Shown here piece by piece: positions 23,633 to 31,928 of a DNA stretch of 64,000 nucleotides (its first letter is position 1; each line of letters starts with the position of its first letter). The translations under genes were made by a program, and so were the position numbers. Under the pieces are notes generated by a model that searched no databases, was not told the origin of the DNA, and worked only from the letters and a program-made list of their open reading frames with translations. Location: assembly GCA_910583895.1 (NCBI GenBank), contig CAJTYJ010000002.1:93033-157032 (forward strand), read 5' to 3'. This DNA comes from an uncultured Lachnospiraceae bacterium (GTDB taxonomy: Bacteria > Bacillota > Clostridia > Lachnospirales > Lachnospiraceae).

Positions 23633-24312
23633 TGACAAAAAAAGAAGAACGGCTGCATAAGCAGCAGGAGAAGCTTCTGGCGGAGCGAGTCCGTCTGGAA
23701 GCCATGAGAACTTATGAAAAAGAGTATGAGAACCGGGGATTTTTGTGCGGTATTGATGAAGCCGGCAGAGGCCCTCTGGCGGGTCCTGTGGTGGCGGGAG
23801 CGGTGATTCTGCCCGCGGACTGTGAGATTTTATATCTGAATGATTCCAAAAAGCTGACACAAAGGCGCAGAGAGCTGCTCTATGATGAGATTATGGAGAA
23901 GGCTCTTGCAGTAGCTGTGGGGGTGGTCAGTCATACAAGGATTGATCAGATCAACATCCTGCAGGCCACGTATGAAGCCATGCGCCAGGCGGTTGGAAAG
24001 CTTTCGGTTCAACCGGATTTGCTTCTGAATGATGCGGTGACCATACCGGATCTTTCCATCGAACAGGTGCCGATTATCAAAGGGGATGCAAAAAGTGTCT
24101 CCATCGCTGCTGCCAGTGTGATTGCTAAAGTGACCAGGGACCGGATGATGGCCAGGATGGAAGAGCAGTATCCGGGCTATGGTTTTGCGTCCAACAAAGG
24201 TTACGGCTCTGCCGCACATATTGCAGCGCTGAAGGAGCTGGGACCCTGTGAGATCCACAGAAGAACCTTTATCCGGAATTTCACGGGCGGGGACGCAGAT
24301 GGGGCAGAATAA
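23632..24312 (+). CDS. rnhB: Ribonuclease HII
   Basis: Cleaves RNA in RNA-DNA hybrids and at single misincorporated ribonucleotides. 226 residues: a basic and acidic helical N-terminal extension of about 45 residues, then the RNase HII core with GIDEAGRGPLAGPVVAGAV (metal-binding DE), LNDSKKLT, and KGDAKSVSIAAASVIAKVTRD. The ATG overlaps the lepB stop by one base (TAATG). yraN begins inside its last codons. Confidence 0.95.
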   Translation: MTKKEERLHKQQEKLLAERVRLEAMRTYEKEYENRGFLCGIDEAGRGPLAGPVVAGAVILPADCEILYLNDSKKLTQRRRELLYDEIMEKALAVAVGVVSHTRIDQINILQATYEAMRQAVGKLSVQPDLLLNDAVTIPDLSIEQVPIIKGDAKSVSIAAASVIAKVTRDRMMARMEEQYPGYGFASNKGYGSAAHIAALKELGPCEIHRRTFIRNFTGGDADGAE

Positions 24313-24658
24313 GAGAGAGACCGGTGCCAGTCAGGAAGAGCGGGCGGCCCGCTGGCTGGAGGCAAAGGGATTTCGGATTATGGAACGAAACTTTCACTGT
24401 CGGCAAGGAGAGATTGACTTAGTCGCCATGGAAGGAAGATACCTGGTGTTTATAGAGGTAAAGTACCGCAAAGACGTACAGGCAGGCTATCCGGCAGAGG
24501 CGGTGGGAAGCAGTAAGCAGAGGAAGATATCCCGGGCAGCGGCATATTATTGCCAGAAAAACCGGATTCCGGAGAGCCAGGCCTGCCGGTTTGATGTGGT
24601 GAGCATTTTAGGAGAACAGGTGGAGCTGATCCGGGATGCGTTTGGATATGCCTGGTAG
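24299..24658 (+). CDS. yraN: YraN family (UPF0102) putative endonuclease
   Basis: 119 residues with the endonuclease-like core of UPF0102: GFRIMERNFHCRQGEIDLVAMEGRYLVFIEVKYRK, where E-x-D...E-V-K matches the PD-(D/E)xK pattern. Function is not established; the gene commonly follows rnhB. It starts at ATG 24299, overlapping rnhB by 14 bases. Confidence 0.9.
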   Translation: MGQNKRETGASQEERAARWLEAKGFRIMERNFHCRQGEIDLVAMEGRYLVFIEVKYRKDVQAGYPAEAVGSSKQRKISRAAAYYCQKNRIPESQACRFDVVSILGEQVELIRDAFGYAW

Positions 24659-24704
24659 CGTTTTGGAGGATCATAAAAGGAAAAGGCAGACAGGAGCAGG
24701 ATCT

Positions 24705-25547
24705 ATGTGGAACAAAAAGACAGAAAGCAGTCAGATGTATTTAAAAGAAGCTTACGGGGTACCTTATTTTGTATTCCGGAATCTGGAGGATACCAGGCTG
24801 GTATGTCATGGCTTTTCCACCCGGATGGGCGGAGTCAGCAAGGACCATCTGTCCCAATTGAATTTCGGTTTTGCCAGAGGAGATGATCCTGCAAATGTCC
24901 GGGAGAATTTTCGCCGGATTGCAAAGGCGGTCGGTTTTGATCCGAAGTCTCTGGTTTTGTCCCAGCAGACCCACACGACCAATGTCCGTCTGGTGACCGA
25001 AGAGGACCGGGGCAGAGGCTATACAAAGCCTGTCGGCTATACGGACGTGGATGGGCTGATCACAAATGTGCCTGGACTTGTGCTGAGCACATTTTATGCA
25101 GACTGTGTTCCCTTATTCTTTGTGGATCCGGTGCACCGGGCGGTGGGATTGTCTCATTCCGGCTGGAAAGGGACAGTGAACCGGATGGGAGCAGTGACTT
25201 TGGAGCGGATGAAAGAGGCTTTTGGCACAAAACCAGAAGATGTCAGAGCTGCCATCGGTCCAAGCATCTGTCAGGACTGCTATGAGGTCAGTGAGGATGT
25301 GGCATTGGCTTTCAAGAAAGAATTCCCGGAAAATGCGGATGAACGTCTGGTATATCGGAAAGAAAACGGCAGGTATCAGCTAAACCTTTGGAGGGCCAAC
25401 GAGATTATACTCACAGAAGCCGGGGTGAGGTCGGAGCATCTGGCGGTTACCAATGTGTGTACCTGCTGCAATCCAAAGCTTTTGTTCTCCCACCGGGCCA
25501 GCAGCGGAAAACGCGGGAATCTGGGGGCTTTTCTGGGACTTAAATAG
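24705..25547 (+). CDS. pgeF: Peptidoglycan editing factor PgeF (laccase-domain, YfiH/DUF152)
   Basis: Characterised homologs remove L-Ser wrongly incorporated in place of L-Ala in the peptidoglycan stem peptide; other members are described as purine nucleoside-handling enzymes. 280 residues with metal ligands H90 (SQQTHTTNV), C134 (YADCVPLF) and H151 (GLSHSGWKGTV), GPSICQDCYEV and a C-terminal CTCCNPKLLFSHRAS. ATG 24705 is chosen because of AGGAGCAGG just upstream. It is the last gene of the rplS-to-pgeF export and ribosome cluster. Confidence 0.92.
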   Translation: MWNKKTESSQMYLKEAYGVPYFVFRNLEDTRLVCHGFSTRMGGVSKDHLSQLNFGFARGDDPANVRENFRRIAKAVGFDPKSLVLSQQTHTTNVRLVTEEDRGRGYTKPVGYTDVDGLITNVPGLVLSTFYADCVPLFFVDPVHRAVGLSHSGWKGTVNRMGAVTLERMKEAFGTKPEDVRAAIGPSICQDCYEVSEDVALAFKKEFPENADERLVYRKENGRYQLNLWRANEIILTEAGVRSEHLAVTNVCTCCNPKLLFSHRASSGKRGNLGAFLGLK

Positions 25548-25593
25548 CCGGTTTTCACAGACCGGCAGGCATTTTTTCAGGAGCAGACAGACT

Positions 25594-25722
25594 TTATTCC
25601 CGTGAGCAGCGAGCCAAGTGGCTGCCTGCAGACATTTGGCGGCTGCCGCGAGGGTCAAATACCCCGCTGCTTAGCAGCGCTGCAAGTTTGATACCCCGTT
25701 GCTTGCAGCGGGGTCTTTGATT
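25594..25722 (+). repeat. Dispersed 129-bp structured element, copy A
   Basis: Matches 40605-40733 over 129 bases with about nine substitutions and no gap. It contains three hairpins: GGGT-CAAAT-ACCC, GCTGC-TTA-GCAGC and a closing CCCCGTTG-CTTG-CAGCGGGG followed by TCTTTG. Substitutions spare the stems and change loops, for example TTA against TCT. It lies between pgeF and nagB, and its final hairpin could terminate pgeF transcription. Confidence 0.85.
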
Positions 25723-25765
25723 GCATTCAGGTAAATATCTTCCATAGTCACAGGAAGATTATGCC

Positions 25766-25794
25766 TAGACAGAAGTGTATAGATCGAGTACAAT
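25766..25794 (+). promoter_or_regulatory. nagBA promoter
   Basis: -35 TAGACA, 17-base spacer, -10 TACAAT, 45 bases before ATG 25840. A second -10-like TATAAT at 25799 has no good -35. No clear NagR-type operator was recognised. Confidence 0.5.
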
Positions 25795-25839
25795 GAAAGT
25801 ATAATTTTATCATTAGAAAATGACAGGAGTGTGAAGCGT

Positions 25840-26577
25840 ATGAAGATAATCAAAGCAAAAGATTATGACGATATGAGCCGTAAGGCGGCGAATATCCTAT
25901 CTGCACAGGTGATCATGAAGCCGGATTGTGTATTGGGTCTGGCTACAGGGTCTTCTCCGGAGGGAACTTACAAAAACCTGGTGGAGTGGTACAACAACGG
26001 AGATCTGGATTTTGGGGATGTGACCACAGTGAATCTGGATGAGTACCGGGGACTGCCCAGAGAGAACGACCAGAGCTATTATTACTTTATGCACAGTCAT
26101 CTGTTTGACTATGTGAATATCAATCCGGACCGGACGTTCCTTCCAGATGGCATGAACGATGATCCGGTGCAGGAGTGTGCCAGATATGAAGAAGTGATTC
26201 GTGCCACCGGCGGTGTGGATCTGCAGCTTCTGGGCCTTGGGCACAACGGACACATCGGTTTCAATGAGCCGGGCGAGTTTTTTGAGAAGGGAACCCACTG
26301 TGTGGATCTGCAGCCCAGTACCATAGAGGCGAACAAACGTTTCTTTGCATCTGCGGATGATGTTCCGAAGCAGGCGTACAGCATGGGAATTCAGACCATC
26401 ATGATGGCGAAAAAGATTCTGGTAGTGGTGAGCGGAGCGGACAAAGCAGAGGCTGTGAAGAATGCGTTCTTTGGTCCGGTGACGCCGAAGGTACCCGGTT
26501 CTATCCTTCAGATGCATCCGGATGTGACGGTAGTGGCGGACGAAGCGGCATTGTCAAAATGTACCCTTCCAGAATAA
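25840..26577 (+). CDS. nagB: Glucosamine-6-phosphate deaminase
   Basis: Converts glucosamine 6-phosphate to fructose 6-phosphate and ammonia, feeding amino sugars into glycolysis. 245 residues: GLATGSSPEGTYKNL phosphate loop, VTTVNLDEYRGL with the catalytic Asp, and GLGHNGHIGFNEPG containing the active-site His. The in-frame GTG at 25831 is too close to AGGAG, so ATG 25840 is used. nagA follows after 18 bases. Confidence 0.96.
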   Translation: MKIIKAKDYDDMSRKAANILSAQVIMKPDCVLGLATGSSPEGTYKNLVEWYNNGDLDFGDVTTVNLDEYRGLPRENDQSYYYFMHSHLFDYVNINPDRTFLPDGMNDDPVQECARYEEVIRATGGVDLQLLGLGHNGHIGFNEPGEFFEKGTHCVDLQPSTIEANKRFFASADDVPKQAYSMGIQTIMMAKKILVVVSGADKAEAVKNAFFGPVTPKVPGSILQMHPDVTVVADEAALSKCTLPE

Positions 26578-26595
26578 TCGAAGGCGGTAAAAAGA

Positions 26596-27711
26596 TTGAA
26601 GATTATTAACGCAAAAGTCTATACAGAAGCAGGGATTTTTGAAGAGCGGGAAGTGTGTACGGACAAAGAGTGGATCAGTGAGACAAGCACAGACGATGTG
26701 GTGCTCGACGGAACCGGCTGCTATCTGATTCCGGGACTGACCGATGTTCATTTTCACGGATGTGTGGGAAAAGATTTCTGTGACGGCAGCCATGAATCCA
26801 TCGAGGCCATGGCAGTTTATGAAGCATCCCAGGGCATCACGACGATCGTTCCGGCTACCATGACTCTTGGGCGGGACATGCTGAAAAGGATTTGTGAGGC
26901 GGCGGCCTCCTATCCGAATGACAAGGGGGCAATTCTCTGCGGCATCAACATGGAAGGGCCTTTCATCTCTCTGGCCAGAAAGGGTGCACAAAACGGTGAC
27001 TATGTGCACAGTCCCGATATCGAGATGTTCCGGGAACTGAACGCCGCGTCCGGCAATCTGGTTCGGCTGCTTGCGATTGCTCCGGAGGAGCCGGGAGCTA
27101 TGGAGTGCATTGAGGCACTGAAGGACGAGGTGGTGCTATCGGTTGCGCATACGACAGCGGATTATGAGACTGCGGCAGAAGCGTTCCAAAAAGGGGCCAG
27201 CCATGTGACGCATCTTTACAATGCCATGTCCGGACTGTCCCACCGTGCTCCCGGGGTGGTAGGTGCGGCGGCGGATGATGAGCATGTGGAGGCGGAACTG
27301 ATCTGCGACGGGATTCACGTTCATCCGGCCACGGTCCGTCAGACGTTTAAGATGTTCGGAGACGACCGGATTATCCTGATCAGCGACTCCATGGAAGCTA
27401 CCGGTATGCCCGATGGCGAGTACGCCCTGGGCGGACAGAAGGTGATCAAAAAAGGAAATCTTGCGACTCTCGCGGATGGCACCATCGCCGGTTCTGCTAC
27501 CAATCTGATGGATTGTCTGCGCATCGCTGTATTAAAGATGCACATTCCGCTGAAGAGCGCTGTAAAGTGTGCTGCAGTCAATTCTGCAAAATCGGTGGGG
27601 ATGTATGATCAGTATGGAAGTATCACTCCCGGCAAGAAGGCCAATCTGGTTCTTCTGAAGGAAGAAGACTTAAGTACAGTAAAAGTAATTTTAAAGGGCA
27701 AGGCTATTTAA
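26596..27711 (+). CDS. nagA: N-acetylglucosamine-6-phosphate deacetylase
   Basis: Removes acetate from GlcNAc-6-P to give the NagB substrate. 371 residues of the amidohydrolase fold: GLTDVHFHG (H52, H54), NMEGPFIS with the metal Glu, VAHTTAD and HLYNAMSGLSHR, ISDSMEATG with the catalytic Asp. Start is TTG with AAGGCGG 13 bases upstream, beginning KIINAKVYTEAG; no ATG fits. Its TAA overlaps the stop codon of the convergent prs gene within a palindrome. Confidence 0.95.
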   Translation: MKIINAKVYTEAGIFEEREVCTDKEWISETSTDDVVLDGTGCYLIPGLTDVHFHGCVGKDFCDGSHESIEAMAVYEASQGITTIVPATMTLGRDMLKRICEAAASYPNDKGAILCGINMEGPFISLARKGAQNGDYVHSPDIEMFRELNAASGNLVRLLAIAPEEPGAMECIEALKDEVVLSVAHTTADYETAAEAFQKGASHVTHLYNAMSGLSHRAPGVVGAAADDEHVEAELICDGIHVHPATVRQTFKMFGDDRIILISDSMEATGMPDGEYALGGQKVIKKGNLATLADGTIAGSATNLMDCLRIAVLKMHIPLKSAVKCAAVNSAKSVGMYDQYGSITPGKKANLVLLKEEDLSTVKVILKGKAI

Positions 27712-27728
27712 TAGCCTTGCTCCATTTT
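27698..27728. terminator. Bidirectional terminator built from the overlapping nagA and prs stops
   Basis: Perfect 11-bp arms GCAAGGCTATT / AATAGCCTTGC around one T. Both stop codons (nagA TAA 27709-27711, prs TTA complement 27708-27710) lie at its centre. On the plus strand a run of six T follows at 27723; on the minus strand CCCTTTAAAATT follows, a weaker U-tract. Confidence 0.7.
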
Positions 27729-28883
27729 TTCCAGAAGACGGTGTATCCGTTCGGTGGGATCGTTTACCTGCTCGGTGGATACATCGTGATTGATGCAGTC
27801 GATGATGGCGGCCAGAAACTTTGTCATGGTTGCTTCTACATAATAGGGTTTGGCCAGAAGCTCCGGCGTCCGGTAATTTAAGTTGGTGGTTACCACACGG
27901 CTGATATATCCTTGTCTGTAATATTCGTCAAATTTCTCAAGACCGTCTGTGAACAGGCCGAAGGTAGCACAGACGAACACTTTTTTCGCTCCCCGCTCCT
28001 TGATCTGGCGGGCCACATCCAGCATGCTTTCTCCGGAGGAGATCATGTCATCGATGATGATGACGTCTTTGCCGGACAGATCATCCCCTAAAAATTCATG
28101 AGCGACAATGGGATTTTTTCCGTTGACAATGACAGAATAATCCCGGCGTTTGTAGAACATGCCCATGTCCACCCCCAGGACTCCGGCAAAGTAGACGGCG
28201 CGCTCCATGGCCCCTTCATCGGGACTGATGATCATCAGATGATCCTTGTCAATCTGAAGTTCCGGTTCTGCCTTTAAAAGTCCTTTGATAAACTGATAGG
28301 GCGGATTGAAACTGTCAAACCCGTAGAGAGGGACGGAGTTGCAGACCCGCGGGTCATGGGCGTCAAAGGTAATGATATTGGTGACTCCCATATCCACCAG
28401 TTCCTGCAGGGCAAACGCACAGTCGAGAGATTCCCGTTGCTTTCTCTTATGCTGACGGCTTTCGTAGAGAAAGGGCATGATGACATTGATCCGGTGGGCT
28501 TTTCCATTGGAGGCGGAAATAATGCGTTTCAGATCCTGATAATGGTCGTCCGGCGACATGTAATGGCTTCGCCCGCAGACCGTATAGGACAGACTGTGGT
28601 TCATGACGTCCGCCAGAATGAACAGATCCGCACCCCGGACGGAGTCATGCAGAATCCCTTTGGCTTCCCCGGTGCCAAAGCGGGGGCAGGCGCTGCGGAC
28701 AATGTAGGAGTCTTCGTGATACCCGAGGAAACTGGGCGTATTCAGAAAATCCTGGTTGCTTTTTTTCCGGAAATCCACCAGATATGCGTCTACACTCTGG
28801 GCAAGATCCCGGCATCCCTCCAGGGTCGCAATTTTCAGCGGCGCGATGGGCAGGACGTTTTCATAGGAAAAATTATCGGACAT
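27708..28883 (-). CDS. prs: Ribose-phosphate pyrophosphokinase, long form
   Basis: Makes PRPP from ribose 5-phosphate and ATP for nucleotide, His, Trp and NAD synthesis. 391 residues, about 70 longer than typical bacterial Prs; extra sequence lies at the N terminus and in loops. Recognisable are FLYESRQHKRKQRES, TFDAHDPRVCN, SPDEGAMERAVYFA and the PRPP loop VIIIDDMISSGESM. The ATG is preceded by CTGGAGGG. It is transcribed alone, convergent with nagA. Confidence 0.9.
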   Translation of the reverse strand: MSDNFSYENVLPIAPLKIATLEGCRDLAQSVDAYLVDFRKKSNQDFLNTPSFLGYHEDSYIVRSACPRFGTGEAKGILHDSVRGADLFILADVMNHSLSYTVCGRSHYMSPDDHYQDLKRIISASNGKAHRINVIMPFLYESRQHKRKQRESLDCAFALQELVDMGVTNIITFDAHDPRVCNSVPLYGFDSFNPPYQFIKGLLKAEPELQIDKDHLMIISPDEGAMERAVYFAGVLGVDMGMFYKRRDYSVIVNGKNPIVAHEFLGDDLSGKDVIIIDDMISSGESMLDVARQIKERGAKKVFVCATFGLFTDGLEKFDEYYRQGYISRVVTTNLNYRTPELLAKPYYVEATMTKFLAAIIDCINHDVSTEQVNDPTERIHRLLEKMEQGY

Positions 28884-28920
28884 AGAACCCTCCAGTCTTT
28901 TGTGAGCAATTGTTAATCTA

Positions 28921-28950
28921 TTTATATCATTTTTATAGACGGAGAGTCAA
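28921..28950 (-). promoter_or_regulatory. prs promoter
   Basis: Minus strand: -35 TTGACT, 18-base spacer, -10 TATAAA, about 37 bases before the start codon. Confidence 0.65.
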
Positions 28951-29092
28951 CCCATATAAAGGAAATTACGCAAAGAATTACAGATACAGGATCCTTCTGC
29001 GTGCAGGTGTCCGGCGAGGACAAAATTACGGTTCACACCATGGCCAATCACTCCGTTGATTCGTCATGGACCAGTACCGTTATGGAGTCAAA

Positions 29093-29135
29093 GCATATGC
29101 CCCATCGCCGAAGGCGATTTCCAACGGGCATATGC
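29093..29135. repeat. Nested inverted repeat in the prs/DUF512 divergent gap
   Basis: Outer arms GCATATGCCC / GGGCATATGC and inner arms ATCGCC / GGCGAT around GAA form a long cruciform-capable hairpin. The rest of the 389-base gap holds the two divergent promoters and the smaller palindromes at 29137 and GCCATGG..CCATGGC near 29178; no gene was recognised. Confidence 0.7.
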
Positions 29136-29136
29136 G

Positions 29137-29168
29137 GTTACACTCACAGGGTACCTGTGAACAGCAAC
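29137..29168. repeat. Palindromic hairpin with GTTAC/GCAAC ends
   Basis: TCACAGG-GTA-CCTGTGA framed by GTTAC and GCAAC. It matches the plan of the element at 10126 (GTTCACAGG-TAC-CCTGTGAAC) and lies directly next to the 29093-29135 inverted repeat. Confidence 0.55.
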
Positions 29169-29208
29169 AGGACAAAAGCCATGGGCATCCATGGCCGGCA
29201 ACCGGTCA

Positions 29209-29237
29209 TTGCAATTTTTTCAAATCTTTAGTATAGT
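29209..29237 (+). promoter_or_regulatory. Promoter for DUF512-der operon
   Basis: -35 TTGCAA, 17-base spacer, -10 TATAGT, 35 bases before ATG 29273. Confidence 0.65.
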
Positions 29238-29272
29238 TAAAAGAAATAGAGATAAAATGAGGTCAGAATGTT

Positions 29273-30574
29273 ATGGAGCATACAGTCAGTTTGGTGACAC
29301 CGGGGAGTATTGCAGAGGAACTGGGGATTGAAAGGGGAGATGTGCTTTTGTCCGTCAATGGACAAACTCCCGAGGATGTGTTTGACTATCGGTACCTGAT
29401 GAATGAGGAGGAAGTGCTGGTCTTGATCCGCAAAGCGGACGGGGAAGAGTGGGAACTGGAGATTGAAAAGGAATACGAAGAAGATCTGGGGATGGAATTC
29501 GAGAACGGACTGATGGATGACTATCGCTCCTGCAGAAATAAATGTATTTTCTGTTTTATCGACCAGCTTCCTGAAGGGATGCGCAGGACACTGTATTTTA
29601 AGGATGACGATTCCCGGCTGTCCTTTCTGCAGGGGAATTATCTGACCCTGACCAACATGGACGACCGGGATCTGGACCGCATCATTTATTATAAGCTGTC
29701 TCCGATCAATATTTCTTTTCAGGCGACGAATCCTGAACTGCGCTGCAGGATGCTGAACAACCGCTTTGCCGGAGATATTCTGCGCAAAGTGCAGAGGCTT
29801 CGGGAGGCAGGAATCGTCATGAACGGGCAGATTGTGCTCTGCAAAGGGGTCAATGACGGGGAAGAACTGGAGCGTTCCATCCGGGATCTGACGTCTTTTC
29901 TGCCGGAACTGCAAAGTGTCTCCGTGGTCCCGGTGGGCCTGACCCGCTACCGGGAGGGGCTGTATCCTCTGGAGCCTTTTACGGAAGAAGACGCCTGCCG
30001 GGTACTGCAGGTCATTCATCGATGGCAGGAGCGGATCTTTTCCGAACACGGGGTGCATTTTATTCATGGAGGAGATGAATGGTACATTCTGGCAAAAGAG
30101 CCGATGCCAGAGGCGGACACCTATGATGGGTATCTTCAGCTGGAAAATGGAGTCGGTATGGTGCGCCTTTTGGAGGAGGAAGTGACAGAGGCGCTTCGTG
30201 GTCATCCGGGAGACGACCGGGTCCGCCGTGTGACGGTTGCCACCGGAGTACTTGCGGCACCTTTTCTGCGGGCCCACGGGGCAAAGATTCAGGAGCATTA
30301 TCCCAATGTCCAGATTCAGGTGCTGGAGGTGAAAAACGAATTTTTTGGAGAGCAGATTACCGTTGCGGGGCTTTTGACCGGGCAGGATCTGATTGCACAG
30401 TTAAAAGGAAAAGATTTGGGAGACCGGCTTTTGATTACGTCCAGTATGCTCAAATGCAATGAGCCTGTCTTTTTGGATGACACAACCGTGGCAGAAGTGG
30501 AAAATGCTTTACAAATCAAAATATTCATAGTAGAATCAAGCGGAACTAATCTGATAGAATGTATGATCGAGTAG
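29273..30574 (+). CDS. DUF512 family protein (PDZ plus radical SAM-like)
   Basis: 433 residues. The N-terminal segment (1-65) resembles a PDZ domain: LVTPGSIAEELGIERGDVLLSVNGQ. It is followed by a CX3CX2C cluster (C87, C91, C94) typical of radical SAM enzymes, and the DUF512 C-terminal region with VEVKNEFFGEQITVAGLLTGQDL. Members are conserved next to der in Clostridia; the reaction is not known. It is the first gene of a der-plsY-gpsA operon, so a link to ribosome or membrane biogenesis is possible but only by context. Confidence 0.88.
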   Translation: MEHTVSLVTPGSIAEELGIERGDVLLSVNGQTPEDVFDYRYLMNEEEVLVLIRKADGEEWELEIEKEYEEDLGMEFENGLMDDYRSCRNKCIFCFIDQLPEGMRRTLYFKDDDSRLSFLQGNYLTLTNMDDRDLDRIIYYKLSPINISFQATNPELRCRMLNNRFAGDILRKVQRLREAGIVMNGQIVLCKGVNDGEELERSIRDLTSFLPELQSVSVVPVGLTRYREGLYPLEPFTEEDACRVLQVIHRWQERIFSEHGVHFIHGGDEWYILAKEPMPEADTYDGYLQLENGVGMVRLLEEEVTEALRGHPGDDRVRRVTVATGVLAAPFLRAHGAKIQEHYPNVQIQVLEVKNEFFGEQITVAGLLTGQDLIAQLKGKDLGDRLLITSSMLKCNEPVFLDDTTVAEVENALQIKIFIVESSGTNLIECMIE

Positions 30575-30601
30575 AGACAGGCAGAGGAAAAGAGGTAAGA
30601 G

Positions 30602-31924
30602 ATGAGTAAACCAATCGTGGCCATTGTCGGGCGTCCCAATGTGGGAAAGTCTACCTTGTTCAATGCACTGGCGGGAGAGAATATCTCCATTGTCAAAGAC
30701 ACGCCGGGGGTGACCAGGGACCGGATTTATGCGGATGTCACATGGCTGAATTATCATTTTACAATGATTGACACCGGCGGAATTGAGCCGGACAGCAGCG
30801 ATATTATCCTGTCCCAGATGCGGGAACAGGCCCAGATCGCCATTGATACGGCGGATGTGATTCTTTTTCTGGTGGATGTGCGTCAGGGGCTGCAGGATGC
30901 GGATTCCAAAGTGGCAGATCTGCTTCGCCGTTCCCATAAGCCGGTAGTTCTGGTTGTGAATAAGGTGGACAGTTTTCAGAAATACATGGCGGACGTGTAT
31001 GAATTCTATAATTTGGGGATCGGAGATCCGATACCGGTGTCGGCAGCATCCCGTCTGGGGATTGGCGATATGCTGGACGCAGTGGTGGCAGATTTTCCGC
31101 AGCAGATGGGGGATGAAGAGGAGGATGACCGCCCCAAAGTGGCTGTTGTAGGAAAGCCCAATGTGGGAAAGTCTTCCATTATCAATAAACTGACAGGCAA
31201 GAACCGGGTGATTGTGTCGGATATAGCAGGTACGACCCGGGATGCCATCGATACGGATATTCGCTATGATGGAAAAGAATACGTATTTATCGACACGGCA
31301 GGTCTTCGTCGGAAGAACAAAATTAAGGAGGAGCTGGAACGGTACAGCATTATCCGCACGGTGACTGCGGTGGAGCGGGCGGATGTGGTGGTCGTGGTGA
31401 TCGATGCAGTGGAAGGCGTGACCGAACAAGATGCCAAGATCGCCGGCATCGCCCATGAGCGGGGCAAGGGGATCATCATTGCGGTCAACAAGTGGGATGC
31501 CATTGAGAAAAATGACAAAACCATCTATGAATTTACCCGCCGGGTCCGGGAGATCCTTTCTTTTATGCCCTATGCGGAGATTTTGTTTATATCAGCCGAA
31601 ACCGGACAGCGGCTGCCAAAACTTTTTGAGACCATTGACATGGTGGTGGAAAACCAGACGCTCCGGATTCAGACCGGTGTACTCAATGAGATCATCATGG
31701 AGGCCACGGCCATGCAGCAGCCGCCTTCTGACCGGGGGAAAAGGCTTAAGATCTTCTATGTGACGCAGGTTTCTGTGAAGCCGCCTACCTTTGTGATCTT
31801 TGTAAACAGCAAAGAGCTGATGCATTTTTCTTATACCAGATATTTGGAGAACAAGATTCGGGATACCTTTGGGTTTAAAGGAACTTCTTTGAAATTTATC
31901 ATACGGGAGAGAAAGGAACAGTGA
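30602..31924 (+). CDS. der: Ribosome biogenesis GTPase Der (EngA)
   Basis: Essential GTPase of 50S assembly with two tandem G domains. 440 residues: first P-loop GRPNVGKST (8-16) with DTGGIEP and NKVD, second P-loop GKPNVGKSS near 184 with DTAGLRRKNK and NKWD, and a C-terminal KH-like domain (PPTFVIFVNSKELMHFSYTRYLEN). It starts 27 bases after the DUF512 gene, and plsY follows within five bases. Confidence 0.97.
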   Translation: MSKPIVAIVGRPNVGKSTLFNALAGENISIVKDTPGVTRDRIYADVTWLNYHFTMIDTGGIEPDSSDIILSQMREQAQIAIDTADVILFLVDVRQGLQDADSKVADLLRRSHKPVVLVVNKVDSFQKYMADVYEFYNLGIGDPIPVSAASRLGIGDMLDAVVADFPQQMGDEEEDDRPKVAVVGKPNVGKSSIINKLTGKNRVIVSDIAGTTRDAIDTDIRYDGKEYVFIDTAGLRRKNKIKEELERYSIIRTVTAVERADVVVVVIDAVEGVTEQDAKIAGIAHERGKGIIIAVNKWDAIEKNDKTIYEFTRRVREILSFMPYAEILFISAETGQRLPKLFETIDMVVENQTLRIQTGVLNEIIMEATAMQQPPSDRGKRLKIFYVTQVSVKPPTFVIFVNSKELMHFSYTRYLENKIRDTFGFKGTSLKFIIRERKEQ

Positions 31925-31928
31925 TAGT

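Noticed and set aside
29237..30298. 353-residue antisense frame over the DUF512 gene
   Set aside because: The plus strand has clear PDZ and CX3CX2C motifs and a good promoter; the antisense product is His/Gln/Pro-rich shadow sequence.
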